A stretch of 10,315 bases of DNA from Halicephalobus mephisto (taxonomy: Eukaryota; Nematoda; Chromadorea; Rhabditida; Panagrolaimidae). Positions 1 to 8,261 of this stretch are shown here, piece by piece. The notes under the pieces are model-generated. The model worked only from the letters and a program-made list of their open reading frames with translations, made no database searches and was not told the origin of the DNA. A program made the position numbers and the translations under genes. Numbering within the stretch: the first letter of the stretch is position 1; each line of letters begins with the position of its first letter. The DNA lies in contig SWDT01000769.1 in assembly GCA_009193035.1 (NCBI GenBank), forward strand, positions 1-10,315, in the 5' to 3' direction.

Positions 1-475
1 AAAACGATATTGTTGTCCAGAAGCTCAAGACAAGAGAAAGATTAAAAAACACGAATGTAATAATCTCAAATGATTAATCTGAACTAATTGTTGCTACCGA
101 GAAGAACTCTGAAGGAAATAAATTCGGATTCCTTGGATGTCTTCTGCTGAACAGAATCAAACGGAATAAACTTCATTATTACTAGAAATATAATATTCTT
201 AAAGCTGTTCTGATGATTTGAGGAAATGGATTTGTATCACATGTGAAGAATTTGTTCAAATAACATACAGGACAAACCTTTTTATTTCGTTCCTGTGAAA
301 AAGAGTTTCAATTACAAACTGTTGACATGTTAAGTGTCGAGAAGAAGAACAGGAAACTCACAGAATTACAATAATTCTGAAAATTCTTCTACTTTAGCTA
401 ACACAGATCAAGTGGATTCAAATATTTATATCTCCAGTTCTTGAACTTAGATAACACTTTGATTTTGACTTAACT
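1..475. other. No supported gene
   Basis: AT-rich sequence with stops in all frames. The minus strand has a few open blocks of 20-40 codons in one frame separated by many stops, at most a heavily decayed continuation of the tract at 476-840. No promoter, repeat or RNA gene is seen. Confidence 0.4.
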
Positions 476-840
476 TCAGAAATACTTCAAGGACAATAAT
501 GCTGATGAGAGGATTCTTCTTAGCACTAATATGATGTTAGACGAGAACAATATCTTACTCGAATTATTCTGGAGAAACTTGTGCAGATACCAGCACTTGA
601 TGGAGATACAGTGAACCTCATACAAGATTACTTGGTCAAAAATCAAGGAAATTAGTTTCTCATTAACATAATCAAGGTTTTGTAGTCGGAAATTCATTCT
701 ATTTCGATGAATGGGACAGTATTTCTCAGTTTATATTCTTCTTTCCCTTGAATTTCTTTCTCATTTTCATCCAGATTTATATTAGAAACTATAAATTCAT
801 CTTTCCCATATCTCTCAAGAGATAACTCAAATGATGGAAT
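476..840 (-). pseudogene. Possible coding remnant, minus strand, one frameshift
   Basis: A 48-codon open block at 840-697 (lysine/glutamate-rich, with SLERYGKDEFIVSNINLDE) ends at TGA 696-694. It overlaps the ATG at 697 of a 73-codon ORF running to 476. One frameshift would make a single reading frame of about 120 codons. The first block looks coding in composition, but I know no similar protein. The tract may be the tail of the same decayed or spliced minus-strand gene seen farther right. Stops are frequent in the flanks, so this is weak. Confidence 0.2.
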
Positions 841-1311
841 CTAAGAACACTTAAGATTTCTTCTGACTCTTTTTAGAATATCTTGTATGGTTAAAACATT
901 TTTATTCTTTCGTTATTTTCTATTCCTTCACCGATAAACATTTTGAAGCTATGAGAAACATTTTGGAGATTTTCAATGACTGTAGAGAATCTTTGCTCTC
1001 ATGAAAGTACTCCCATGATTGCTTTTCTTAGGTGATCTGTCTTTGACTGGAGTTCCTTATTCCATTTCAATACATTCATAATTTAACCTTTTCGGGAAAA
1101 ATCGATGTACAACTTTATTTCGATTCTGGATCAACAGTAACCAAAGGAACCTCTTCAAACAAGTTCCAGAATTCATTCGAATAAAGGATTTCTTAAATGT
1201 CCATCTCCTTCATGAAGTCTATTCGAAAAGAGTAGATATTTCTCCAATTCCTTTTAGAGTTGGTTGTATTCCTCATGGTTCTGAGGGCATTCAGGTTTCT
1301 ATTTTTACTTC
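841..1311. other. No supported gene; scattered coding-like minus-strand blocks
   Basis: One minus frame carries blocks of 27 and 35 codons (for example KELQSKTDHLRKAIMGVLS, then a TGA, then EQRFSTVIENLQN) with about six stops in 140 codons. That is only slightly fewer than chance predicts. On the plus strand 1082-1405 is free of stops for 108 codons but has no early ATG or recognisable motif. Either could be gene debris. Confidence 0.3.
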
Positions 1312-1726
1312 TTATCTGACATTCAAAGCACTTCCATCAACATCGTCTACCAAGATTATGGAACCATCTTCACCAAGGAGAGTCAGATATTTTACTTTCA
1401 GACGGTAGATGTGCTCTCTTCTGAAATAGGTTTAGAATATCCAGGTCATGTTGGGAGATAAAATTAACTGTGTTATCAGTACAAGTCTTAAACATATCTG
1501 TGAAATAAAGTGAGTTAGGTTAAAAAGTGGTAGAAATTAATACCAGAAACATTGGGAATTCCCAGAAGATCTCCGATTCAAATAATAATCGAATCCTATT
1601 GGTTTTAATGGAGTAGATAATAGAAAATGGCGTGCATTCATAATTGTTTGACCAATACTGATGTACCCTGGAGGTATCTAGACTCCAGTCCATTGGAACA
1701 ATGATTGGAGAGGGAAAACTTTTCAT
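1312..1726 (-). CDS. Candidate three-exon small gene of unknown family (tentative)
   Basis: On the minus strand, exons 1726-1544, 1497-1469 and 1420-1312 join in phase to 106 codons from ATG 1726 to TAA 1314-1312. The first intron (1543-1498, 46 bases) has a GTATTA donor and a TTATTTCACAG acceptor. The second (1468-1421, 48 bases) has a weak GTTAAT donor and a strong CCTATTTCAG acceptor. The last exon reads as ordinary coding sequence, for example KVKYLTLLGEDGSIILVDDV. The product has no motif I can name. The frame is open upstream of the ATG to about 1747, so this could be the 3' part of a longer or broken gene that also includes the 3168-2121 blocks. Confidence 0.22.
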
Positions 1727-1747
1727 CTCCAACACTATCTTAACAAC

Positions 1748-2120
1748 TCAAAAACTGTTCTCTGATAACTAGTGAATAAAAAATTTCAAAGTAACTTTTC
1801 CAATGATGACAATAACTTTACCTATGATCATAAATGTTTCAAATATTCATTAATAGAAACAAATTGATAGCTTTTTCTAAGTGAATTTCGAAAAAGTTTC
1901 CCATCCTAAATATAACTTTCTAGAGGTTTGCAACGGTTGATCATTGAGAGTATAAGATATCTAAGAATGACATTAGTCGTGGGACGAAATTAGATCTTCC
2001 TCTGTTCTTTTATCCATTTGATGTTCGAACAGAAATCAACGGTAATTACTGTTTTCCGAAATATCAGAAGTCTACGGATAATTAGTGGAAAACTATGAAA
2101 TTTCAAAGCAGATTTTTGAT
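1748..2120. other. No supported gene between the two minus-strand candidates
   Basis: A minus-strand frame is open for about 40 codons (KTVITVDFCSNIKWIKEQ) and another stretch reads VILRYLILSMINRCK, but stops intervene and no good splice sites join them to the neighbours. It may be the broken middle of one larger decayed gene. A partial heat-shock-like TTCTAGAGGTTT occurs at about 1919-1930. Confidence 0.3.
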
Positions 2121-3168
2121 TCAAAAACTACTCAGAGAATTATTAATTTTAGCACTCGAACGCTGATACTCGGAAATAAGAAACATGGTAATGTTGGATA
2201 ATTTCTCGTAACCTCCCTTGTACTGATTAAATACAAAAATCAAAAAATATAAATAGTTGTACAAATACTGCTAATGTTCTTGAATTCTTTTTTGAAATGA
2301 ACCGAATTGTTATTCTCGTTTTCATTAACTTTTCTGATTTGTTCATTCTCACAAGTGGAATGAATACAATAATAAACATATGCAACATCTTATGAAACAT
2401 CATTTCGTCTCCGATCCTGATGTTGAATTTGAGATTATTAAAATGGACATTGATATTCTCACGGAATTGCATCAACTCGGATTTCTAGAACTTTCTGAAA
2501 CATTTCAGAACTCGAGGTTCTAGATCTTTGTTTCGAAATTATATTTTTATAAATATAAGAAATAAATATTGTTATAAAATTGTCTTGGTACAAATTATTA
2601 GACTTTTCTGACAACTTCTGCCATTCTCGATTTGATATGTTGATTCTAAAATTCTTAAGAAATACTGGAATCTTCTAGAAAGTTCTAAACCTATGAACCG
2701 AGGTGATTTCGTAAGTTCCATTTACAATGTTTTTAATAGCATGATTCTTGGGATTCCTTAATATTCGTGCTGAAGTGGAATCTAATGTAAATTCCTACGA
2801 TAAAAATCTTTTCTAAAACGATAATTGTTCCCGCCATTTCTGGGATCAAGTTCTGTAGTGTTGTTAAGTATCAGATATCGTTGGATAAAGAGTGTGTTGA
2901 GAAATTGTGTCTACCCATTACTAGAGGAAATTCATATCATTTCACGTACAAAACGAATCGAATGAAAGAAGTGGCAAATCTGGTAATTCGATAGTGAAAT
3001 CAATTTGCCTTATTTTTTTATTTTTATAACAATTCTGAAAGTTCCCAGAATATCCATGAGTTGAATACTGAATAATTCCAGGAATTTAAATAACAGTGTG
3101 TCTACCGCTGATATGAGAGGATAAAAGATTCTCATTATTTGAGACATTTGGGGAATTAAAACCTTCAT
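2121..3168 (-). CDS. Candidate six-exon gene of unknown family (tentative; possibly decayed)
   Basis: No single ORF is long, but minus-strand open blocks join in consistent phase as exons 3168-3031, 2979-2950, 2910-2820, 2769-2463, 2416-2269 and 2222-2121 (TGA 2123-2121), giving 271 codons from an ATG at 3168. The intervening introns of 51, 39, 50, 46 and 46 bases are AT-rich and GT...AG. The best are 2462-2417 (GTGAGA donor) and 2268-2223 (GTATTT donor, TTTAATCAG acceptor). The 39-base intron and the GTTATA and GTTTTA donors are weak. The product would be basic and rich in isoleucine, phenylalanine and serine, with hydrophobic runs near the N-terminus and around HMFIIVFIPL. I recognise no family. 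The frame upstream of the ATG is open on the same strand back to 3405 apart from TAA 3171-3169. Free choice of splice sites makes over-fitting a real risk, and a degraded gene is equally possible. Confidence 0.28.
2483..2510. promoter_or_regulatory. Heat-shock-element array (six pentamer units, 16 of 18 consensus bases)
   Basis: At five-base spacing the trimers are TTC (2483), GAA (2488), TTC (2493), AAA (2498), TTT (2503) and GAA (2508). The HSF1 consensus alternates TTC and GAA at this spacing, so only two of 18 fixed bases deviate, and the first three units are perfect, including TTCTAGAA. A further near-match TTC-GAT-TTG follows at 2518-2530. The block also forms an imperfect inverted repeat (TCTAGAAC 2484-2491 with GTTCTAGA 2517-2524; CTGAAA with TTTCAG inside). 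It is 1.4 kb upstream of the Hsp70-like start, and it overlaps a tentative minus-strand exon, so it may be coincidental. Confidence 0.4.
2669..2686. promoter_or_regulatory. Perfect four-unit heat-shock element
   Basis: Trimers GAA (2669), TTC (2674), GAA (2679) and TTC (2684) lie exactly five bases apart with no mismatch, and the core is TTCTAGAA. By rough base-composition reasoning a perfect four-unit match is expected well under once in 10 kb of such DNA. It lies 160 bases from the array at 2483-2510. The target could be the Hsp70-like gene 1.2 kb downstream or a gene outside the window. No such element is seen in the 200 bases directly before the Hsp70-like gene. It also lies within a tentative minus-strand exon. 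Confidence 0.45.
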
Positions 3169-3812
3169 TTAAATATGAGAACTGATACTTAGGTTCATGC
3201 TCTCTGGGAAATAACTCTTCTTTCTTTTGAGGAATGCTTTAAACACAACAGAGAATTTTCTTCGGGAGTTGGAGATTCTGCGAGTACTATTGTCGTTGAG
3301 GAGATCCGTTCTGTAAGATACTCGTTCAATTGGGCAAGGAACAAGAGACATCGTTATATTTTCTGGTTTCTTTGGAAAAGTTATGAACTGTGAGAAAGTA
3401 GTCAACTACAGTGAATGAATGAAGGCTGAAATTGAGTATGTCATCATTTCTACAATATCTTTCACAAATCTGGTCACATATCAGGGGATTTGACACTCAG
3501 CTTTGAAATCTAATTTGTTCCTCATTCATATTAATATTAATATTGATTATTGATGGTAGTATTGTTCTTGATAGATTGATTCAAATGACAATGAAGTTGA
3601 TTTCTGTAAATAATGTTTCTGATCTTTGAAATGCTATTCATCTGTGGTGGAGTAAAGTAAATTCAGAGCACAAAAGTGTGAATAATATTTAGTTTCGAGA
3701 TTAACCTTGCAGAATTCAGTTCAAAGAGCATTTCACTGGTCTGTACTTGATTTTGTTTTTAATTTTTGTTTTTCATTTTTAAGAGCATTTTTGGACTTTG
3801 ATTATAACCATT
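3169..3812. other. Intergenic region upstream of the Hsp70-like gene
   Basis: A minus-strand frame of 78 codons at 3405-3169 (no ATG at its left edge, basic, SRRKFSVVFKAFLKRKK) overlaps a plus-strand open frame at 3193-3390 of about the same length, so neither can be preferred. The rest is AT-rich with thymine runs near 3750-3790 before the splice acceptor, as expected of an outron or promoter. No TATA box or heat-shock element is clear. Confidence 0.35.
3527..3550. repeat. Short AT microsatellite
   Basis: ATATTAATATTAATATTGATT-type repeats, about three copies of a six-base unit, in the non-coding region upstream of the Hsp70-like gene. No function is inferred. Confidence 0.5.
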
Positions 3813-3824
3813 TGATATTTTCAG
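3813..3824 (+). promoter_or_regulatory. Consensus 3' splice acceptor upstream of the Hsp70-like gene (trans-splice site or end of a 5' intron)
   Basis: TGATATTTTCAG matches the strong nematode acceptor consensus and lies 105 bases before the first in-frame ATG. No outron-side exon is evident, so a spliced-leader acceptor is the simplest reading. An untranslated or short coding first exon farther upstream is also possible. The predicted 5' leader would be 3825-3929. Confidence 0.4.
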
Positions 3825-3895
3825 ATTGAATATCGGAAATTATAATCAATAAATTTTGTTCACATCTTAGTCTCTAAGTTTTAGATAAAGTAGTG

Positions 3896-3955
3896 ATGGA
3901 CACACGGAGCCTAATCAGAAGAAAGAGGAATGGAAGAGGTTCCATCACCGAGTAA
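3896..3955 (+). other. Short upstream ORF overlapping the first start codon
   Basis: An ATG at 3896 opens a 19-codon frame ending with TAA at 3953-3955, out of frame with the main gene and overlapping the ATG at 3930. If the transcript begins near 3825, ribosomes meet this ATG first. It could dampen translation from 3930, and scanning or reinitiation at ATG 4002 (residue 25) would then be favoured. It may equally be chance sequence in a leader. The basic peptide it encodes has no recognisable motif. Confidence 0.25.
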
Positions 3956-6312
3956 AATCGTATTATTAGGATGTTATCAACAGTCATTTTATTTATATTC
4001 AATGGAACAGTCGTCGTCTACAGTTGCTCGCTCCGAAAAAAAGTGTATTGCTTGTGGTATTACTAAATGGCTTGGTAAATTTAGAATTGGAACTTATAAT
4101 GTAGAAACAAAAAAGTCTGATTATTTTTGGTCTAAAGACAAATCCATCCATGAAATTATTGATGAGCTAATTACAAAGTACGGAAATGATATTGGGATTA
4201 TTGCTATAGATAATAAAGATGGCTATTTCAAAAAAGAAGATTTCAAGAAATATGGTAATCTAGTCCATCTCGCTACGGAAGAGGAACTGGATTTTGATTA
4301 TTATTTGGAAGAAATAGTTGAGTTCTCTGTTAAGGAATTGATTATTGAGTTTAATAATACATGGACTACTTTATATGAATGCACAACAGCTGCCGGAGGA
4401 AGAGTGACATGGAAAGAGTTGGATGAAAGGAAACATGGATTCAATGACCGTATTGATTTCGAGTACGTCGAAAGGATGTTCGGTCTCAGAATGAACCAAG
4501 TTCATGCTGTTTTCCATTATAGTCGAGAGAAGGTTAATGAATTATATAGTTCTGAATTGAACAAATACGGTTTCAAAAGTATCAATTTTATTACGAAAAT
4601 ATATACCGTCATTTCAAACAAAGAACTATTTCTTGCCAGACATTTAATTTTTGATCCAAAAGTTTCCGTCTTAGTTAAAATTGAAGATGCTGATAAAATC
4701 AACCTCCCAACTTACACCATTGAAGATTGGAATTTCATCCACATTCCAAAACTAGTTGAAGAATATGAAGCCAGAACGGACATTATGGGAATCGACCTCG
4801 GATCAACCAGATCTGTCTTGGCTGTCTCAAGGAATAGACAAATCCATGTTATTCCATTTGACAACTCTTCTCCTGGAGACCTCTGGACGGAATCTGTAGT
4901 CTCATTTGATGAAGAGAAACCGATTATTGGAAAAGCAGCGATCAGAAGACTCAGAACCAAACCTGATCATGTTATTTTCGACCATAAACTTCTGTGTAAT
5001 AAATATCATCGGAACAATATCTCAAAGCAGTCAATATGGCCTTTCAAGTTCAGTTTTAAAGAAGACCAACCACATTTAAGATCACAGACCTGTCGAGGTT
5101 TGGAAGATTTTTCCCTATCAAAGATCAACGCAATCTTTCTGGAAAGGATGTCTGAAGCAGCAAGTGAGTACCAGGATGGACTTCATAATGGGAATTCTGT
5201 AAGAAAGGCAGTCATCACTGTCCCGAGATACTATGTACATGATTTAATAAGAGACAATATCCCAGATCATATGATTTCTAGTGCCATTGAAGCAGCGAAG
5301 TTGGCAAATATAGAAGTGATAGACATCATTGAAGAGACCCACGCCGACCTCCTCTATTATTTGTCCAATGAAAGGTATTCTGAAATGATCAAACCAGGAA
5401 AGAAGATTGCCATCTTCGACATCGGAGGAGGGACTTGTATTTGGAGAGTTTATGAAATTTCAGAACTTGAAGGCAAAATGTATGCAACCTGCATCAGAGA
5501 ATCACCTGAAAAGTATGATGCCGCATGTTCAGGAAGAGCTATTGATAATACAATTATTGAAGGACTAGAAAAATCAATTCCAGAGGATTTAAGAAGTAAT
5601 GTGAAACTAAGAACATTGGAAGCAGCAAAGAAGATCAAACATGATCTTTCTTTTGAAGAGAAAACAAAGTGAGTCAAATATTATGATAAATGAGGAAACC
5701 ACTTATTTCAGGCTTGATTTGTCGGATATTCATGCTCGTCTTGAGGGAATGGTCGAATTCACAAAAGAGTGGTTCGAAGAGAAATTAAAAACACGTTTTG
5801 GAAATAGTTATTATTCTTATTATACATTTGAATTACACCCACTCCCAACTCAAAGGAGAGATCGATGTAATGATAGAGGATATTGGAATACACAAGATGC
5901 TCCATTCGATGACGTAAATATCATGTTCTTAGCTGGAGGAACCTGTAGAATCCCGTTTGTTCAAGAATGGATTAAAAAACTGTTCCCTAGAGCAAAAGTA
6001 GTCATAGACGGAGAACTAGAGATCATCACAGCCACTGGGGCTGCCATCCACGCTCTTCAAGTCCTCAGTGGAGAGATTGAGCCTTATATTAAAGTAATTA
6101 AAGAGCAAAGCAGTAAATCAGTTCTCAGTGATGAGAAGGCAGGAAACATAATGGATAGACAAAGCAATCATTTAAATGAAAGTTTCCTCTCACACAAGCA
6201 GACAGTAGATAGCGAATACCAATTTCAAGAAGAATCTAACAAGATTTCAACGTCGAAGAAACAAACTTTAAAAGAAATTAATAAAAAAAAACACAAATGT
6301 CAGATTATGTGA
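3930..6312 (+). CDS. Divergent Hsp70-family ATPase-domain protein with N-terminal extension and CaaX-type C-terminus (two exons)
   Basis: Exons 3930-5668 and 5712-6312 join in frame to give 779 residues. Hsp70 nucleotide-binding-domain landmarks are visible: phosphate-1 motif GIDLGSTRS (287-295, D289 matching Hsc70 D10), K353 in IFDHK (matching K71), WPFKF (370-374), AVITVPRYY (427-435), E469 (matching E175), phosphate-2 motif IFDIGGGT (495-502, D497 matching D199) and adenosine motif FLAGGTCRIPFVQ (652-664), then ATGAA (687-691). Hsc70 D206 is replaced by I504, so ATP may bind while hydrolysis is weakened (inference). No interdomain linker or substrate-binding domain follows. Residues 707-779 are a polar tail ending in a basic patch and CQIM. 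Residues 1-285 are an extension I cannot assign. The first in-frame ATG is at 3930, with an in-frame TAA at 3912. ATG 4002 (Met25) is an equally possible start. It may be a co-chaperone, nucleotide sensor or pseudo-chaperone. The family call is firm; the function is unknown. Confidence 0.87.
5669..5711 (+). other. 43-bp spliceosomal intron of the Hsp70-like gene
   Basis: The exon 1 reading frame would stop at a TGA at 5670-5672, but this lies inside a consensus GTGAGT donor at 5669. A TTATTTCAG acceptor ends at 5711. Removing these 43 bases rebuilds a lysine codon (AA|G) and continues in the frame that carries the adenosine-binding motif of the same Hsp70 domain. The length and acceptor are characteristic of Caenorhabditis-like nematodes. 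The two exons therefore form one gene, not two ORFs. The junction falls in lobe II, where the protein is shorter than standard Hsp70s by roughly 15-20 residues. Confidence 0.88.
6271..6309 (+). other. Polybasic region plus CaaX box (predicted prenylation tail)
   Basis: The last 13 codons read KEINKKKHKCQIM and are followed directly by TGA at 6310. Cysteine 776 is fourth from the end, the third position of the box is isoleucine and the final residue is methionine. That pattern suits protein farnesyltransferase (established for K-Ras4B CVIM). The upstream KKKHK patch is the usual second membrane signal of K-Ras4B-type tails. The inference is that this Hsp70-like protein is lipid-anchored on the cytosolic face of a membrane. 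Farnesylation is well known for Hsp40 proteins such as Ydj1/DNAJA1, but I know of no standard Hsp70 with it. Confidence 0.6.
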
Positions 6313-6508
6313 ATGGGTAATGACTATGATAGAATAGTTTATCGACTCCTTTTTTTGAATCGTATATTGTATCGTGAGTATATAATTTTTGATATAAATA
6401 TGAAATTTCACTAGTACTATCAGTCTTGAAAATACTTATTTCCTTTTCTTGTGGGTTAATTTTATATTCTATGAATGCCTGTATTGTCAGAAACAGGTTT
6501 TGAAGAAG
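6313..6508. other. 3' flank of the Hsp70-like gene
   Basis: AT-rich spacer between the stop codon and the paralogue remnant. No AATAAA occurs here. TATAAA at about 6393 is a possible variant polyadenylation signal. AATAAA first appears after the remnant, near 6903. Confidence 0.3.
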
Positions 6509-6726
6509 TTTGCACAATCCTTCATTTAAAAAGTCGGAGAAATATTCTCAAATTACGAAATAACAACGGACAGAGAATTAGAAACCGTCGCAGCCACTGG
6601 AGCTGCCATCCATGCTGTTCAAGTCTTCAGTAGGGAGGTTGAACCTTATATCAAAGTTATTTAAAACTAGGATTAAATACCGTACTCACAGAAAGAACAG
6701 ATAAAAGACGTAAGCTATTGAATTAG
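6509..6726 (+). pseudogene. Remnant of a second Hsp70-like paralogue (3' end of the nucleotide-binding domain)
   Basis: Bases 6590-6661 match 6028-6099 of the intact gene at about 61 of 72 positions by hand count, without gaps. The translation TGAAIHAVQVF is followed by EVEPYIKVI, close to TGAAIHALQVL and EIEPYIKVI in the intact copy. Upstream, FAQSFI then a stop (6527-6529), then EIFS matches the FVQEWI...KLFP region. After KVI the frame hits TAA at 6662. A shift of two bases restores a frame (6664-6726) resembling the start of the intact gene's polar tail (NTVLTER against KSVLSDE). There is no upstream ATPase domain, so this is a broken, truncated copy. VAATGAA here is nearer the usual Hsp70 sequence than IITATGAA in the intact gene, which suggests a diverged sister gene and not a recent local copy. 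Confidence 0.85.
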
Positions 6727-7549
6727 TGTTTTCGAATTATAAATTGACTATTATGAAAGACCTTATGTTCCATATCTGTTTTACAGCTATCTCCAAAATG
6801 CTCATTATCGAAAAACCTTGATTATTATACGTCAAAACTCCATAAAGGAGTAAGAATTCCATGTTGTAACTTATGCATTGTCCATAAAGTAAAATTAATT
6901 GTGAATAAATAAACACATTCCAATTTGAGTACAAATCTCGGATATTTATAAAAAGTATTAATAAAACAGAAAAAAACCTACTTTTATAGTTGTAAATCCA
7001 ATCACGGCATCAAGGATTTTACTGTAGAGACACAAAAAATCAACTTTGTTGCCGATCAGCTTCAAAAAACAGGAAATAAAAATAACAATGAGAATACAGA
7101 ATGAGAAAAAGAAAAACTCATAAAATGAAGAAATCCGACCTGAAATACTTTTGTTGAAATGAAGAAAGATGTACTTGGAGGGGTTTGCAATTAACCAGCC
7201 AATTGAAAAGTGAGAATGAAATAATAATAACCAGAGGGGGAATTACATGGTGTCACAATATTTTAAGTGTAAAAAGTTGTGTTTTACTACTTTTATGAAT
7301 ATAAAAGTAAATGTATGATTACTGGAAATTTACACTCTATATGAGAATGATGAAACAATGTCGATTGAGATTCAAACAAACATGTTTTTGATCAAGGACA
7401 GTATTTTTCAATAAAGGAACTGTTTTATTCCATGCAAATCAAAGTTCTTTAAGTGTCTCTAATTTTTGACTAGCTTCTGAACTAAGAAAAAGTTTTAGTA
7501 ATTCTGTCTCTTCAGATAGATTGGAATCCTAATGGAAGCAGTTTGAAAT
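6727..7549. other. No supported gene; one weak coding-like block
   Basis: A plus-strand frame open for about 53 codons (roughly 6950-7105) reads IKDFTVETQKINFVADQLQ in its middle and looks more coding-like than its surroundings. It has no ATG context, splice partners or recognisable family. A CTCTTCAG acceptor-like word ends at 7515. The rest is AT-rich sequence. Confidence 0.25.
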
Positions 7550-7600
7550 TTCGGTGTGGCAACGGTAGTCTATGCCACATTTCGCCCAAAATGGCGAATC
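7550..7600 (-). repeat. Left copy of a diverged 51-bp inverted repeat
   Basis: The reverse complement of 7550-7600 aligns without gaps to 8262-8312 at about 38 of 51 bases. The best core, ATGTGGCATAGACTACCGT, matches ATGTGACGTAGACTACCGT at 17 of 19 bases. This copy also contains two internal inverted repeats, GTGGCA/TGCCAC (7556-7561 and 7573-7578) and TTCGCC/GGCGAA (7581-7586 and 7593-7598). It is richer in GC than its surroundings. Probably a dispersed-repeat or transposon end. Confidence 0.6.
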
Positions 7601-8261
7601 TTGAGATTTCTCTTTTTTATGGTAGGACCATTCAAATCTTATTTTCAGTGATTTTTAGCATCTTGTTACAATATATAAGGCATTTAGAAACCGAAAAGAC
7701 TCACTCTCCACATCAGTATTATTATAATTATTTTAAACTATGAGTTATAATGCATTATATCAGTATTTTAAAGAGAATTTCAAGAATCTATCAATTACCG
7801 TAATTCTAATAAGGTAATGAATAGTAGTTCCGAACAATTGGTCACTTTATTTAATGCTTGTTAGTGATATAGGAGGATACAACTAAAATAGTTAAGTTCA
7901 TGGCTATATATTTTGAACTTTTTTCAAGCTTCCGACTCAAACCTAAGCATAATTCATTAGTAGTCAATCAAGTTCTATCACTAGACACATGGTTTTTAAC
8001 CTAAACTCCTAACTTGATACATGAAATTTTATTGAAAGGATTCATCCTTTTGCAGCTAAATAGATCTACGATAATAATTCGATATATTGAGTATTTTCCT
8101 GTTAAAATGCATCTAAATCATTGTTACTAAGTACAGAGATGGAGAAAATTGTGAAATCTATTATAACAATTAAGTAACAACGAGAAGTAGATTTAACAGT
8201 AAATAATTCTAAAAACTAAGAAATCTGTGATCCTAACACAAAAAAAGCCGCAAGTCTAAAC

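Noticed and set aside
1099..1170. Retroviral-type aspartic protease motif (FDSGSTVT) suggesting a retrotransposon on the plus strand
   Set aside because: The frame closes within about 25 codons and no reverse transcriptase, integrase or long terminal repeat was found nearby, so one four-residue match is not evidence.
1082..1405. A 108-codon stop-free plus-strand frame
   Set aside because: It has no early ATG and no recognisable domain, and it overlaps a better spliced minus-strand model. About one such run in 10 kb is not surprising at this base composition.
4517..5677. Minus-strand ORFs of 61-82 codons within the Hsp70-like gene
   Set aside because: They lie opposite clearly coding sequence and have no motif. 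They are reverse-strand shadows.
5641..5711. A separate downstream gene starting at ATG 5641
   Set aside because: The start of this ORF overlaps exon 1 in another frame and crosses a consensus 43-bp intron. From 5712 it continues the same Hsp70 domain, so it is exon 2 and not an independent gene.
6305..6934. Minus-strand ORFs at 6305-6517 and 6737-6934
   Set aside because: AT-rich low-information frames with no motif. The first overlaps the exon 2 end and the paralogue remnant on the other strand.
7543..7743. A 66-codon plus-strand ORF
   Set aside because: It begins with TTG inside the left inverted repeat, has no known motif and becomes low-complexity tyrosine/asparagine at its end. It is probably repeat sequence read by chance.
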